From: CAYRVX01 sp964642165
GTDB taxonomy: Bacteria > Planctomycetota > Phycisphaerae > SM23-33
DNA length: 13,743 nucleotides
Assembly (NCBI GenBank): GCA_964642165.1
Contig: CAZXOC010000204.1
Location: 1-13,743, forward strand
Direction of reading: 5' to 3'
A program made the translations under genes and the position numbers. This document shows positions 1 through 5,676 of this stretch, one piece after another. The notes below the pieces were generated by a model. The model saw only the letters and a list, made by a program, of their open reading frames with translations, was not told the origin of the DNA and made no database searches. The first letter of the stretch is position 1. The number at the start of each line of letters is the position of its first letter.

Positions 1-1111
1 ACGGCGCGGCGTAGTGCGTCCAGACGTTCTCCTCGTTGCGGCAGGCGAGGTACCACCGGAAGCACTCGCGTCGGTAGCGGTCGGGGTGCTTCTTCGCGTC
101 GGCGGCGACGAGGGCCTTCTGCCTGTCCGGCGGCAGGTCGGCGAATTGGCGCGGCGTCATCCGCCGCTCGACGAGCGAGACCTCCGGCAGGGCCGTCGCC
201 TTGGCGCCGTAGTCCAGGTAGCCCTTCACGAAGATCTTGGGGAAGAAGATGCCCGCCGTCTTGCCCTTCATGTCGGCGATGAGCCAGTACCGCTGCCCGG
301 GCGCCGCGTCGATCCAGGCGCCGCGGTAGTGCACGCCCTCCATGCCCGCCACGGAGGCGTACGAGCTGTCCTTGCCGATCTTCGGCGGCCGCGTGGGATC
401 GGCCTGGCCGAACCGCAGCCGGCGGCGGTAGGCGATCCACGGCCCGCGCTCCAGGTTGGTCGTGATCTTGAGCACCTTGCCGCGCCCGGCGGGCCCGGCG
501 GTGAGGAACGTGGCGACGTTGTCGGGGTGGTCCCAGCCGGCGTGAGCGTTCTCGAAGCGCCCGTTGACGTTGACGGGCGGGCCCCACTGGGCGGGCTCGG
601 GCTCGTCGCCGTACTCGGGCGGCTGCCACTCGGCCTCCTGGCGGATCGTCTCGACGATCCGCTTGCTGAGGACCGCCCGCGCCCGCTCGGTGGGGTCGGT
701 GAACTCCTTCATCCACCCGCCGGGCTTCTTGGGGTCGGCCAGGTCGATGCATCGCAGCCTGGCCGACAGGCCCGCGCCGCGGCGCTCGACGCTGCCGTAG
801 ATCGCCACGTGCACGGCGAGCGTGTCGGCCATGAGCTTCGTGACCTTCTTCGGGTCGGTCGCGACGGGCAGGGCCTGGACGACCTCGCGTGTCTCCAGCC
901 CGCTGAGCACCTCGAACTGGCCGTGCCGCCGCAGGCGGACGCGGATCGTGTCGGCGAGCTTCTGCCCCGCCGCCGCCGGCGAGGAGGCGAAGTCGAAGAC
1001 GGCCACGTAGACCTTCTTCGGGGCCTCGGCGGGCTTGGGCGCGGCGGCCGGGGCGAACGCCGCGGCGGCGACCGGCACCCACGCAACGAGGATGCGGCGG
1101 GCGGACTTCAT
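1..1111 (-). CDS. Exported CsgG/FlgO-like protein with a jelly-roll-like C-terminal region (3' end outside window)
   Basis: The gene reads leftward and stays open to the window edge, giving 370 visible residues without a stop. The start ATG (1109-1111) is preceded by AGGAG (ctcct on the plus strand at 1119-1123) with a 7-base spacer. Residues 1-24 form an Ala-rich signal peptide. Residues 32-125 look like the CsgG/FlgO/TolB-N type alpha/beta domain: a strand KKVYVAVFDF, a helix, FEVLSG, a second helix, and VAIYGSV followed by a strand ending RLRCIDL. Such domains sit in periplasmic or outer-membrane lipoproteins and assembly factors, but no lipobox is visible. Residues about 180-325 (starting NVNGRFENAHAGWDHPDN) resemble a carbohydrate-binding-module-like beta-sandwich; this is a weaker call. 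The gene diverges from the serpin across 165 bases. The specific function is unknown. Confidence 0.8.
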   Translation of the reverse strand, partial: MKSARRILVAWVPVAAAAFAPAAAPKPAEAPKKVYVAVFDFASSPAAAGQKLADTIRVRLRRHGQFEVLSGLETREVVQALPVATDPKKVTKLMADTLAVHVAIYGSVERRGAGLSARLRCIDLADPKKPGGWMKEFTDPTERARAVLSKRIVETIRQEAEWQPPEYGDEPEPAQWGPPVNVNGRFENAHAGWDHPDNVATFLTAGPAGRGKVLKITTNLERGPWIAYRRRLRFGQADPTRPPKIGKDSSYASVAGMEGVHYRGAWIDAAPGQRYWLIADMKGKTAGIFFPKIFVKGYLDYGAKATALPEVSLVERRMTPRQFADLPPDRQKALVAADAKKHPDRYRRECFRWYLACRNEENVWTHYAAP

Positions 1112-1232
1112 GTGACGGCTCCTGGCTGCGGTTCGTCCGGGCCCCATTCTACCTCGGCGACCCCGCGGGTGCATGCGCGGCGCGGACGGCCGCCGGCGGC
1201 GCGAGGACCTTTCGCTTCCCGGGCCGTCCACA

Positions 1233-1238
1233 TATGAT
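1233..1238 (+). promoter_or_regulatory. Candidate -10 element (TATGAT) upstream of the serpin gene
   Basis: TATGAT is a one-mismatch match to the bacterial -10 consensus in an otherwise GC-rich divergent intergenic region, 38 bases before the serpin start. No convincing -35 hexamer lies 16-18 bases upstream, so this is a weak call based on base composition and position. Confidence 0.3.
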
Positions 1239-1276
1239 GGAGATCGAGCGCGCCCCCATCGCAAAGGAGAAACCCG

Positions 1277-2518
1277 ATGAAGACCGCCATCCTCCTCGCC
1301 GCCGTATCGTGCCTGCTGCTGGTCGTCTGCGACGCGCAGGCCCGGCGCCCGCAGCCGGTCTCGAAGGACACCGCCGCCGTGGCCGAAGGGGGCAACGCCT
1401 TCGGCTTCGACCTGTACGCCAGGCTCGCCGAGAAGAAGGGCAACCTGTTCTTCTCGCCGAGCAGCATCCACACGGCGCTGGCCATGACCTATGCCGGCGC
1501 CCGGGGCGACACGGCCAGTCAGATGGCCGGAACGCTGCACTACGAGCTGGAGGGCCGGCGGCTGCACCCGGCCTTCAGCAAGCTGATCCAGCAGCTCAAC
1601 AACCCGCGACTGGACCGCGAGAAGAAGCCCGCCTACGAGCTGATCGTCTCCAACGCCCTCTGGGGGCAGAGGGGCTATCCGTTCCGGGACAGCTTCACCA
1701 ACCTGGCCCAGGCCAGCTACGAGGCCGGCCTGGAGCAGATGGACTTCGCCCGCCAGCCCGAGCCCAGCCGCGTGCGGATCAACGACTGGGTCGCCGAGAA
1801 GACCAGGCAGAAGATCAAGGACCTCATCCCGCGGGGGTGCATCACGCCCCTGACGCGGCTGGTGCTGACGAACGCCATTTACTTCAAGAGCAACTGGGCG
1901 CAGAAGTTCCAGAAGCGTGCCACGCGGGACGAGGCGTTCCGTCTCGCCCCCGGGCGGAGCGTCCGCGCGCCGATGATGCGCCAGCAGAAGCGCCACCGCT
2001 ACATGGAGAGCTCGCTCCTCCAGGCGCTGGAGCTGCCGTACCGCTTCCACGACCTGTCGATGGTGGTCCTGCTGCCGCGGAAGGTCGCCGGCCTCGCCGC
2101 GGTGGAGAAGGCCCTCGGCGCGAAGGCCCTGGCCGGCTGGCTCGCGCAGCTCCGGCCGGTGAGCGTCGAGGTGACGCTGCCGAAGTTCAAGTACACCAGC
2201 CAGTTCGAGCTGGCCCCCACGCTGAAGTCGATGGGCATGGCCGATGCCTTCTCCGGGCGGGCGGACTTCAGCGGCATGACGACGGCGGAGAAGCTGTTCA
2301 TCTCGAACGTGATCCACAAGGCGTTCGTCGCGGTGGACGAGGAGGGCACCGAGGCGGCGGCCGCCACCGCCGTGATCATGCGCGCCACCGGCATGATACG
2401 GCAGCCGGAGCGGCCGAAGGTCTTCAAGGCCGACCACCCGTTCCTCTTCCTCATCCGCCACCGGGCAAGCGGCGCGATCCTCTTCGTCGGCCGCGTCGCC
2501 GACCCGACGAAGTCCTGA
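1277..2518 (+). CDS. Secreted serpin (serine/cysteine protease inhibitor family)
   Basis: This is a complete 413-residue protein of normal serpin length. The start is fixed by AAAGGAG at 1263-1269 with a 7-base spacer. Residues 1-22 are a Sec signal peptide (cleavage likely after AQA); the Cys at 18 follows Val-Val, so a lipobox is not supported. Core serpin motifs are present: NLFFSPSSI at 56-64 (shutter region), LTNAIYFKSNW from 197, and FKADHPFLFLI followed by GAILFVGRV near the C-terminus. The hinge of the reactive-centre loop, EEGTEAAAATAV (355-366), has the small residues P15-P9 typical of inhibitory serpins that trap proteases by loop insertion. Counting from the hinge glycine places P1 at Thr371 before Gly372, but the loop is about four residues longer than in alpha-1-antitrypsin, so Arg369 or Met373 are alternatives. 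The target protease is unknown; it may be the cell's own exported protease or an external one. Confidence 0.97.
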   Translation: MKTAILLAAVSCLLLVVCDAQARRPQPVSKDTAAVAEGGNAFGFDLYARLAEKKGNLFFSPSSIHTALAMTYAGARGDTASQMAGTLHYELEGRRLHPAFSKLIQQLNNPRLDREKKPAYELIVSNALWGQRGYPFRDSFTNLAQASYEAGLEQMDFARQPEPSRVRINDWVAEKTRQKIKDLIPRGCITPLTRLVLTNAIYFKSNWAQKFQKRATRDEAFRLAPGRSVRAPMMRQQKRHRYMESSLLQALELPYRFHDLSMVVLLPRKVAGLAAVEKALGAKALAGWLAQLRPVSVEVTLPKFKYTSQFELAPTLKSMGMADAFSGRADFSGMTTAEKLFISNVIHKAFVAVDEEGTEAAAATAVIMRATGMIRQPERPKVFKADHPFLFLIRHRASGAILFVGRVADPTKS

Positions 2519-2536
2519 GCGGCCGGCCGGGTCAGG
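2514..2536. terminator. Possible bidirectional hairpin between convergent genes
   Basis: CCTGA at 2514-2518 and TCAGG at 2532-2536 are inverted repeats flanking the self-complementary GGCCGGCC at 2521-2528. The two arms contain the stop codons of the convergent serpin and membrane-protein genes. The stem is interrupted by mismatches and has no T-tract, so a terminator role is inferred mainly from position. Confidence 0.3.
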
Positions 2537-3326
2537 GCCTCCGCGCGGGCGCCCCGGAGCGGATCGTGACGCCGGTGGCGACGAGGATGAAGTACGCCAT
2601 GGCCGCGAACGGCAGCCAGGGCAGCTCGCCGGTCAGCGCGAACGGCGTCGCGGCGACCATGCCCAGGGCGCCCGTCGTGCCCGCCACGAGCGCCGTCGTC
2701 CACGCGCCGTGCCGCCGCAGCGCCAGCAGCAGCAGGGGGAAGGCGGCTCCGCAGACCAGGACCAGCGCCAGGCAGAGCCGGTAGCGCAGGTCGGACCCCG
2801 GCCGGAACAGCGCCAACGCCGCAAACGCCGCCAGGCACAGCGCGGGGCCCGGTGCGGCGAGAAGGAGTCTCGTGGCGAAGCGTCGCCCGCCCATGGCCGC
2901 GCAGGCGAGCGCCCCGGCCTGGCAGGCCAGCAGGACGAAGCACAGCGTCCAGGGGGCGTTGTGGCGGATGTGGGACGCGCCGCCTTCGAGCCAGCGCCGC
3001 GCCGGCAGCAGCATGGCCACGACGCACAGCAGCGCCGCCAGGACGGTGACGGCCAGCACGGCGACGGCGGAGAGGCGGGAGGTGCCCCGGGCCGGCGGCT
3101 GGCCGAGCGCGGCGTACGACTCCGGCGGGTCCATCCCGGCGAGCACGGCCTGGATGTCCGACCGGGTCGGGGGCGAGCCCGCGTGCTCGGCCAGCGCCTC
3201 CTCGATGTGCGATTCCACGTCGCGGAGGATCTCGGCGCGGCTGACGACGTCGAGGTTGCCCAGGTGCGAGGCGACGCGGCGGAGGTGGTCGTCGATCGCG
3301 GAACGGATCGCCTGGGGCTCAGCCAC
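2532..3326 (-). CDS. Membrane protein with N-terminal HAAS/DUF1700-type domain
   Basis: The chosen GTG start gives 264 residues. GGGGGAG lies just upstream with a 4-base spacer, while the in-frame ATG at 3350, eight codons earlier, has no Shine-Dalgarno sequence. The first 75 residues form a helical, charged, soluble domain (IDDHLRRVASHLGNLD, then EILRDVESHIEEALAE and IQAVLAGMDPPESYA). This is the pattern of the HAAS signalling domain found in DUF1700-type proteins, in which a short helical bundle ends in a Gly-x-P/Asp-P turn. Six hydrophobic segments follow, the first starting SAVAVLAVTVLAALLC and the last WLPFAAMAYFILVATG. Related proteins often sit beside a PadR-type regulator, and none is visible here. 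The gene converges on the serpin with 13 bases between them. The molecular role is unknown; a membrane sensor or regulatory partner is possible. Confidence 0.82.
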   Translation of the reverse strand: MAEPQAIRSAIDDHLRRVASHLGNLDVVSRAEILRDVESHIEEALAEHAGSPPTRSDIQAVLAGMDPPESYAALGQPPARGTSRLSAVAVLAVTVLAALLCVVAMLLPARRWLEGGASHIRHNAPWTLCFVLLACQAGALACAAMGGRRFATRLLLAAPGPALCLAAFAALALFRPGSDLRYRLCLALVLVCGAAFPLLLLALRRHGAWTTALVAGTTGALGMVAATPFALTGELPWLPFAAMAYFILVATGVTIRSGAPARRP

Positions 3327-3441
3327 GGCGCTCCCCCTGCCCGGGGGCATCCCACAGGGCGTCGACCAAGCCGCCGGGCGAAGGCGACCGCCGCACCCGC
3401 AAGCACCTCTCCATCCGCCGTTGCGTGATCCGCGACTTCAT
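3319..3441 (-). CDS. Possible small ORF (40 aa) overlapping the HAAS-protein start
   Basis: An ATG at 3439-3441 opens a 40-codon frame whose TGA lies inside the first codons of the HAAS-domain gene, an 8-base overlap that would allow translational coupling. GGAG stands 7 bases before the ATG, and nearly all third codon positions are G or C. The peptide is basic and Arg-rich (MKSRITQRRMERCLRVRR at its start) with no recognisable domain. The same frame is also open upstream of the ATG, as is common in DNA this GC-rich, so chance is a real alternative. Confidence 0.25.
   Translation of the reverse strand: MKSRITQRRMERCLRVRRSPSPGGLVDALWDAPGQGERRG
3331..3337 (-). promoter_or_regulatory. Ribosome binding site that decides the GTG start of the HAAS-domain protein
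   Basis: The minus strand reads GGGGGAG, then CGCC, then GTG. The spacer is short (4 bases), but the competing upstream ATG has nothing comparable, and the HAAS-like helix begins a few residues after the GTG. Confidence 0.4.
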
Positions 3442-3530
3442 GCGACGACTCCGGACCGCATGGTACGTCGTTCCGCACCGGGGCCTCAAGTTCGGAAGGC
3501 CGCCCCGGGTCGTGTCGCGCGGCAGGAAAG

Positions 3531-3561
3531 GCCCGCCGCGCCGAAGAACCCGCGCGCGGGC
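3531..3561. repeat. GC-rich inverted repeat (10-bp stem, one bulge)
   Basis: GCCCGC at 3531-3536 pairs with GCGGGC at 3556-3561, and GCGC at 3538-3541 pairs with GCGC at 3552-3555; C3537 is bulged and the loop is ten bases. The right arm also contains the perfect 12-base palindrome CCCGCGCGCGGG (3549-3560). It lies 40-70 bases upstream of the candidate promoter. No T-tract follows on either strand, so a terminator is not supported; an operator or a chance GC structure are both possible. Confidence 0.35.
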
Positions 3562-3600
3562 AGGCCGGTTAAAAAGAGTGCGCCATACAACGGCGCCGTG

Positions 3601-3609
3601 TGCTAGAAT
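3601..3609 (+). promoter_or_regulatory. Candidate extended -10 promoter for the cytochrome cluster
   Basis: TGCTAGAAT fits the extended -10 pattern TGnTATAAT with one mismatch in the hexamer (TAGAAT, 3604-3609). It lies 41 bases before the chosen ATG at 3651, downstream of an AT-rich patch. No good -35 element is seen at the usual spacing, which extended -10 promoters tolerate. Confidence 0.35.
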
Positions 3610-3650
3610 CCGCCGCCGAGGTCCCTATTCCAGCCGAAGGTGTCGAGGAA

Positions 3651-5579
3651 ATGCTGAGAAAACAACGGACGAATCGCACGTGGACGAGCGGCGTTGGGCT
3701 CCTGACGGTCGCCGGCATGGCGGCTGCGCTCTGGGCGGCACCGGCCGCCGGGGCGACCTACCGGTCGCCGTACGACGTGGCCTACTCGCCGGACGGCAAG
3801 CTGCTGGCGGTGAGCGACCACACGGCGGGGTGCGTGGCCTTGCTGAACGCCGCCGACGGCAAGGTCGTCCGGCAGGTGGATCTGAAGGGCCGCCCCGCGG
3901 GGCTCGCCTGGGCGCCGAAAGGCGACCGCCTGTACGTCGCCGAGATGGGCGCGAGCGGCGTCGCCGAGGTGGACGTCAAGGCGGGCAAGGTGGTGCGCCG
4001 CCTCCCGGCCGGGCGCTACGTCGCCGACGTCACGCTCGTGCCGAAGCGCAAGCTCCTGCTGGCGGCCAACAGCGGGCGGCACAGCGTTTCGGTGCTGGAC
4101 CTGGCCGGCGGCAAGGAGAAGGCCCGCATCGGCGTGCTGTACGAGCCGCGGGACATCGCCGTGACGCCGGACGGGTCGCTGGCGCTGGTGGCCAACCTGC
4201 TGCCCGTCGGCGACGCCTCCAAGGCCACCCAGTCCGTCTGCATCAGCGTCCTTGACCTGAAGGCCCTCCGGAAGGTCAAGGACATCAAGCTGCCGAGCGG
4301 CTGCACGCTGCTGCGCGGCGTGGTCGTCTCGCCGGACGGCAAGTGGGCCTACGCGGTGCACACGCTCGGGCGTTTCACGCTGCCGACGACGCAGCTCGAC
4401 CGCGGCTGGGTCAACACGAACGCCGTCAGCGTGATCGACCTGCAGAAGCGGGAGCACTACGCCACGTGCCTGATGGACCGGCTGACGGAGGGCGCCGCCG
4501 ACCCGTGGGGTCTGGTGATCGCCGCGGACGGCAAGACGGCCTGGACGACGCTGTCGGGGGTCCACCAGCTCGGCAAGCTCGACCTGGAGAGCCTGCACCT
4601 GCTGATGGACGGCAAGGACATCCCGAAGGACAAGCCCACGCCGGACGGCACGCCGAGGCACCTTTCGGCGATCTGGCTGGAGATCAAGAAGGACGCGTCC
4701 CAGCGGGCCCTGCTGTGCAACGACCTGGCGGCGCTGTACGGCGCGGGGCTGCTGATCCGCACGCGCCTGGGCTGCAAGGGCCCGCGGGGCGTGAGCCTCT
4801 CGCCGGACGGCAAGCGGCTGGCGATCGCCGCCTACTACACCGGCAGCGTGCTGCTGGCCGAGGCCGACACCGGGAAGGTCGTCGCGAGCGCCCCGCTGGG
4901 CAAGCAGCCGGAGATGGATCCGGTCCGGCGCGGCGAGCTGGCCTTCCACGACGCGACGCAGTGCTTCCAGCACTGGCTGACCTGCGCGACGTGCCACCCC
5001 AGCGGGCGGGCGGACGCGCTGAACTGGGACCTGCTCAACGACGGGATCGGCAACCCCAAGAACACCAAGTCGCTGGCCTGGTCGCACAAGACCCCGCCGT
5101 CCATGGCGCGCGGCGTCCGCACCAGCTTCGCCGTGGCGTCCCTCGCGGGGTTCCGGTTCATCCTCTTCCGCGAGCCGGAGCCGGACGACGTCGAGGCGGT
5201 CAAGGAGTACATCAAGAGCCTCCAGCCGCCCAAGAGCCCGTACCTCACGCCCGACGGCAAGCTCACCACCAAGGCGCAGGAGGGCAAGGCGATCTACGAG
5301 AGCGCCGAGACGGGCTGCACCACCTGCCACCCGGGCCCGCTGCACACGGACCTCAAGGCCTACAACGTGGGCACGCGAGGCGACCTGGACCGCGTGGACA
5401 CGTTCGACACGCCCACGCTGATCGAGCTGTGGCGCACCGCCCCGTTCCTTCACGACGGGGCGGCGAAGAACATCCGCGAGGTCCTCACCACCTCCAACAA
5501 GGGCGACAAGCACGGCAAGACCAGCCACCTGACCAAGGAGCAGATCGACCAGCTCGCGGAGTACCTGCTCTCGCTGTAG
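3651..5579 (+). CDS. YVTN-type beta-propeller fused to a dihaem MauG/cytochrome c peroxidase-like domain
   Basis: This protein has 642 residues and is exported: a basic start MLRKQRTNR, then a hydrophobic stretch ending AAPAAGA near residue 34. The ATG at 3651 is preferred over an in-frame GTG at 3600 because the signal peptide begins here and the promoter-like element would otherwise be coding; its own Shine-Dalgarno is weak. Residues about 35-425 form a propeller with blade motifs SPDGK at 46, TPDGS at 172, SPDGK at 227, AADGK at 291 and SPDGK at 384. The C-terminal part has two c-type haem sites, CATCH (445-449) and CTTCH (556-560), followed by FDTPTLIELWRTAPFLHDG (His601-Asp-Gly), which is characteristic of MauG/dihaem peroxidases. 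The product should be a periplasmic electron-transfer or peroxidase-like enzyme; the substrate is unknown. It heads the cluster of HzsA-related genes, 97 bases upstream of the next. Its two halves correspond to the folds of the beta and gamma subunits of hydrazine synthase. Confidence 0.93.
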   Translation: MLRKQRTNRTWTSGVGLLTVAGMAAALWAAPAAGATYRSPYDVAYSPDGKLLAVSDHTAGCVALLNAADGKVVRQVDLKGRPAGLAWAPKGDRLYVAEMGASGVAEVDVKAGKVVRRLPAGRYVADVTLVPKRKLLLAANSGRHSVSVLDLAGGKEKARIGVLYEPRDIAVTPDGSLALVANLLPVGDASKATQSVCISVLDLKALRKVKDIKLPSGCTLLRGVVVSPDGKWAYAVHTLGRFTLPTTQLDRGWVNTNAVSVIDLQKREHYATCLMDRLTEGAADPWGLVIAADGKTAWTTLSGVHQLGKLDLESLHLLMDGKDIPKDKPTPDGTPRHLSAIWLEIKKDASQRALLCNDLAALYGAGLLIRTRLGCKGPRGVSLSPDGKRLAIAAYYTGSVLLAEADTGKVVASAPLGKQPEMDPVRRGELAFHDATQCFQHWLTCATCHPSGRADALNWDLLNDGIGNPKNTKSLAWSHKTPPSMARGVRTSFAVASLAGFRFILFREPEPDDVEAVKEYIKSLQPPKSPYLTPDGKLTTKAQEGKAIYESAETGCTTCHPGPLHTDLKAYNVGTRGDLDRVDTFDTPTLIELWRTAPFLHDGAAKNIREVLTTSNKGDKHGKTSHLTKEQIDQLAEYLLSL

Positions 5580-5584
5580 GCCTT

Positions 5585-5598
5585 CTCGCCCCGGCGAG
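5585..5598 (+). other. Small hairpin just after the propeller-peroxidase stop codon
   Basis: CTCGC (5585-5589) and GCGAG (5594-5598) form a five-pair stem with a four-base loop, starting six bases after the stop codon. There is no T-tract. It could protect the mRNA 3' end or do nothing; it is too small to call a terminator. Confidence 0.25.
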
Positions 5599-5629
5599 CA
5601 CGGGCTGGGCGCGGGCTTGTGAAGTCGGG

Positions 5630-5653
5630 CGGCGACGCCTTCGCGCGTCGCCG
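5630..5653 (+). promoter_or_regulatory. Nine-base-pair hairpin upstream of the first HzsA-related gene's RBS
   Basis: CGGCGACG at 5630-5637 is perfectly complementary to CGTCGCCG at 5646-5653. C5638-G5645 extends the stem to nine pairs around a six-base loop. The structure ends 8 bases before the AAAGGAG ribosome binding site at 5662-5668. In an operon this position suits an mRNA stability element or expression-balancing structure between the first and second genes; the role is inferred. Confidence 0.4.
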
Positions 5654-5676
5654 TTCGTGCGAAAGGAGCCAACCGC

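Larger units (their letters stand above)
3442..3650. other. Divergent intergenic region between the HAAS-protein side and the cytochrome cluster
   Basis: No gene is supported here. The region holds a GC-rich inverted repeat (3531-3561), a short A-rich patch (ttaaaaaga, 3569-3577), and an extended -10-like element (3601-3609). It must carry the promoter of the four-gene cytochrome cluster and probably that of the minus-strand membrane-protein gene. Confidence 0.5.

Noticed and set aside
14..1237. A 407-codon plus-strand frame over the left gene
   Set aside because: The minus-strand frame here has a signal peptide, a Shine-Dalgarno site and a recognisable domain; the plus-strand translation is low-complexity.
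3531..3577. Rho-independent terminator at the GC palindrome
   Set aside because: The plus strand has A residues after the stem, and on the minus strand the T-run comes before the stem, so neither direction gives a proper terminator.
3785..4814. Repeated 16-base sequence ctcgccggacggcaag at 3785, 4328 and 4799 as a DNA repeat element
   Set aside because: All three lie in the same codon frame and encode SPDGK in separate propeller blades, so protein repeats explain them.
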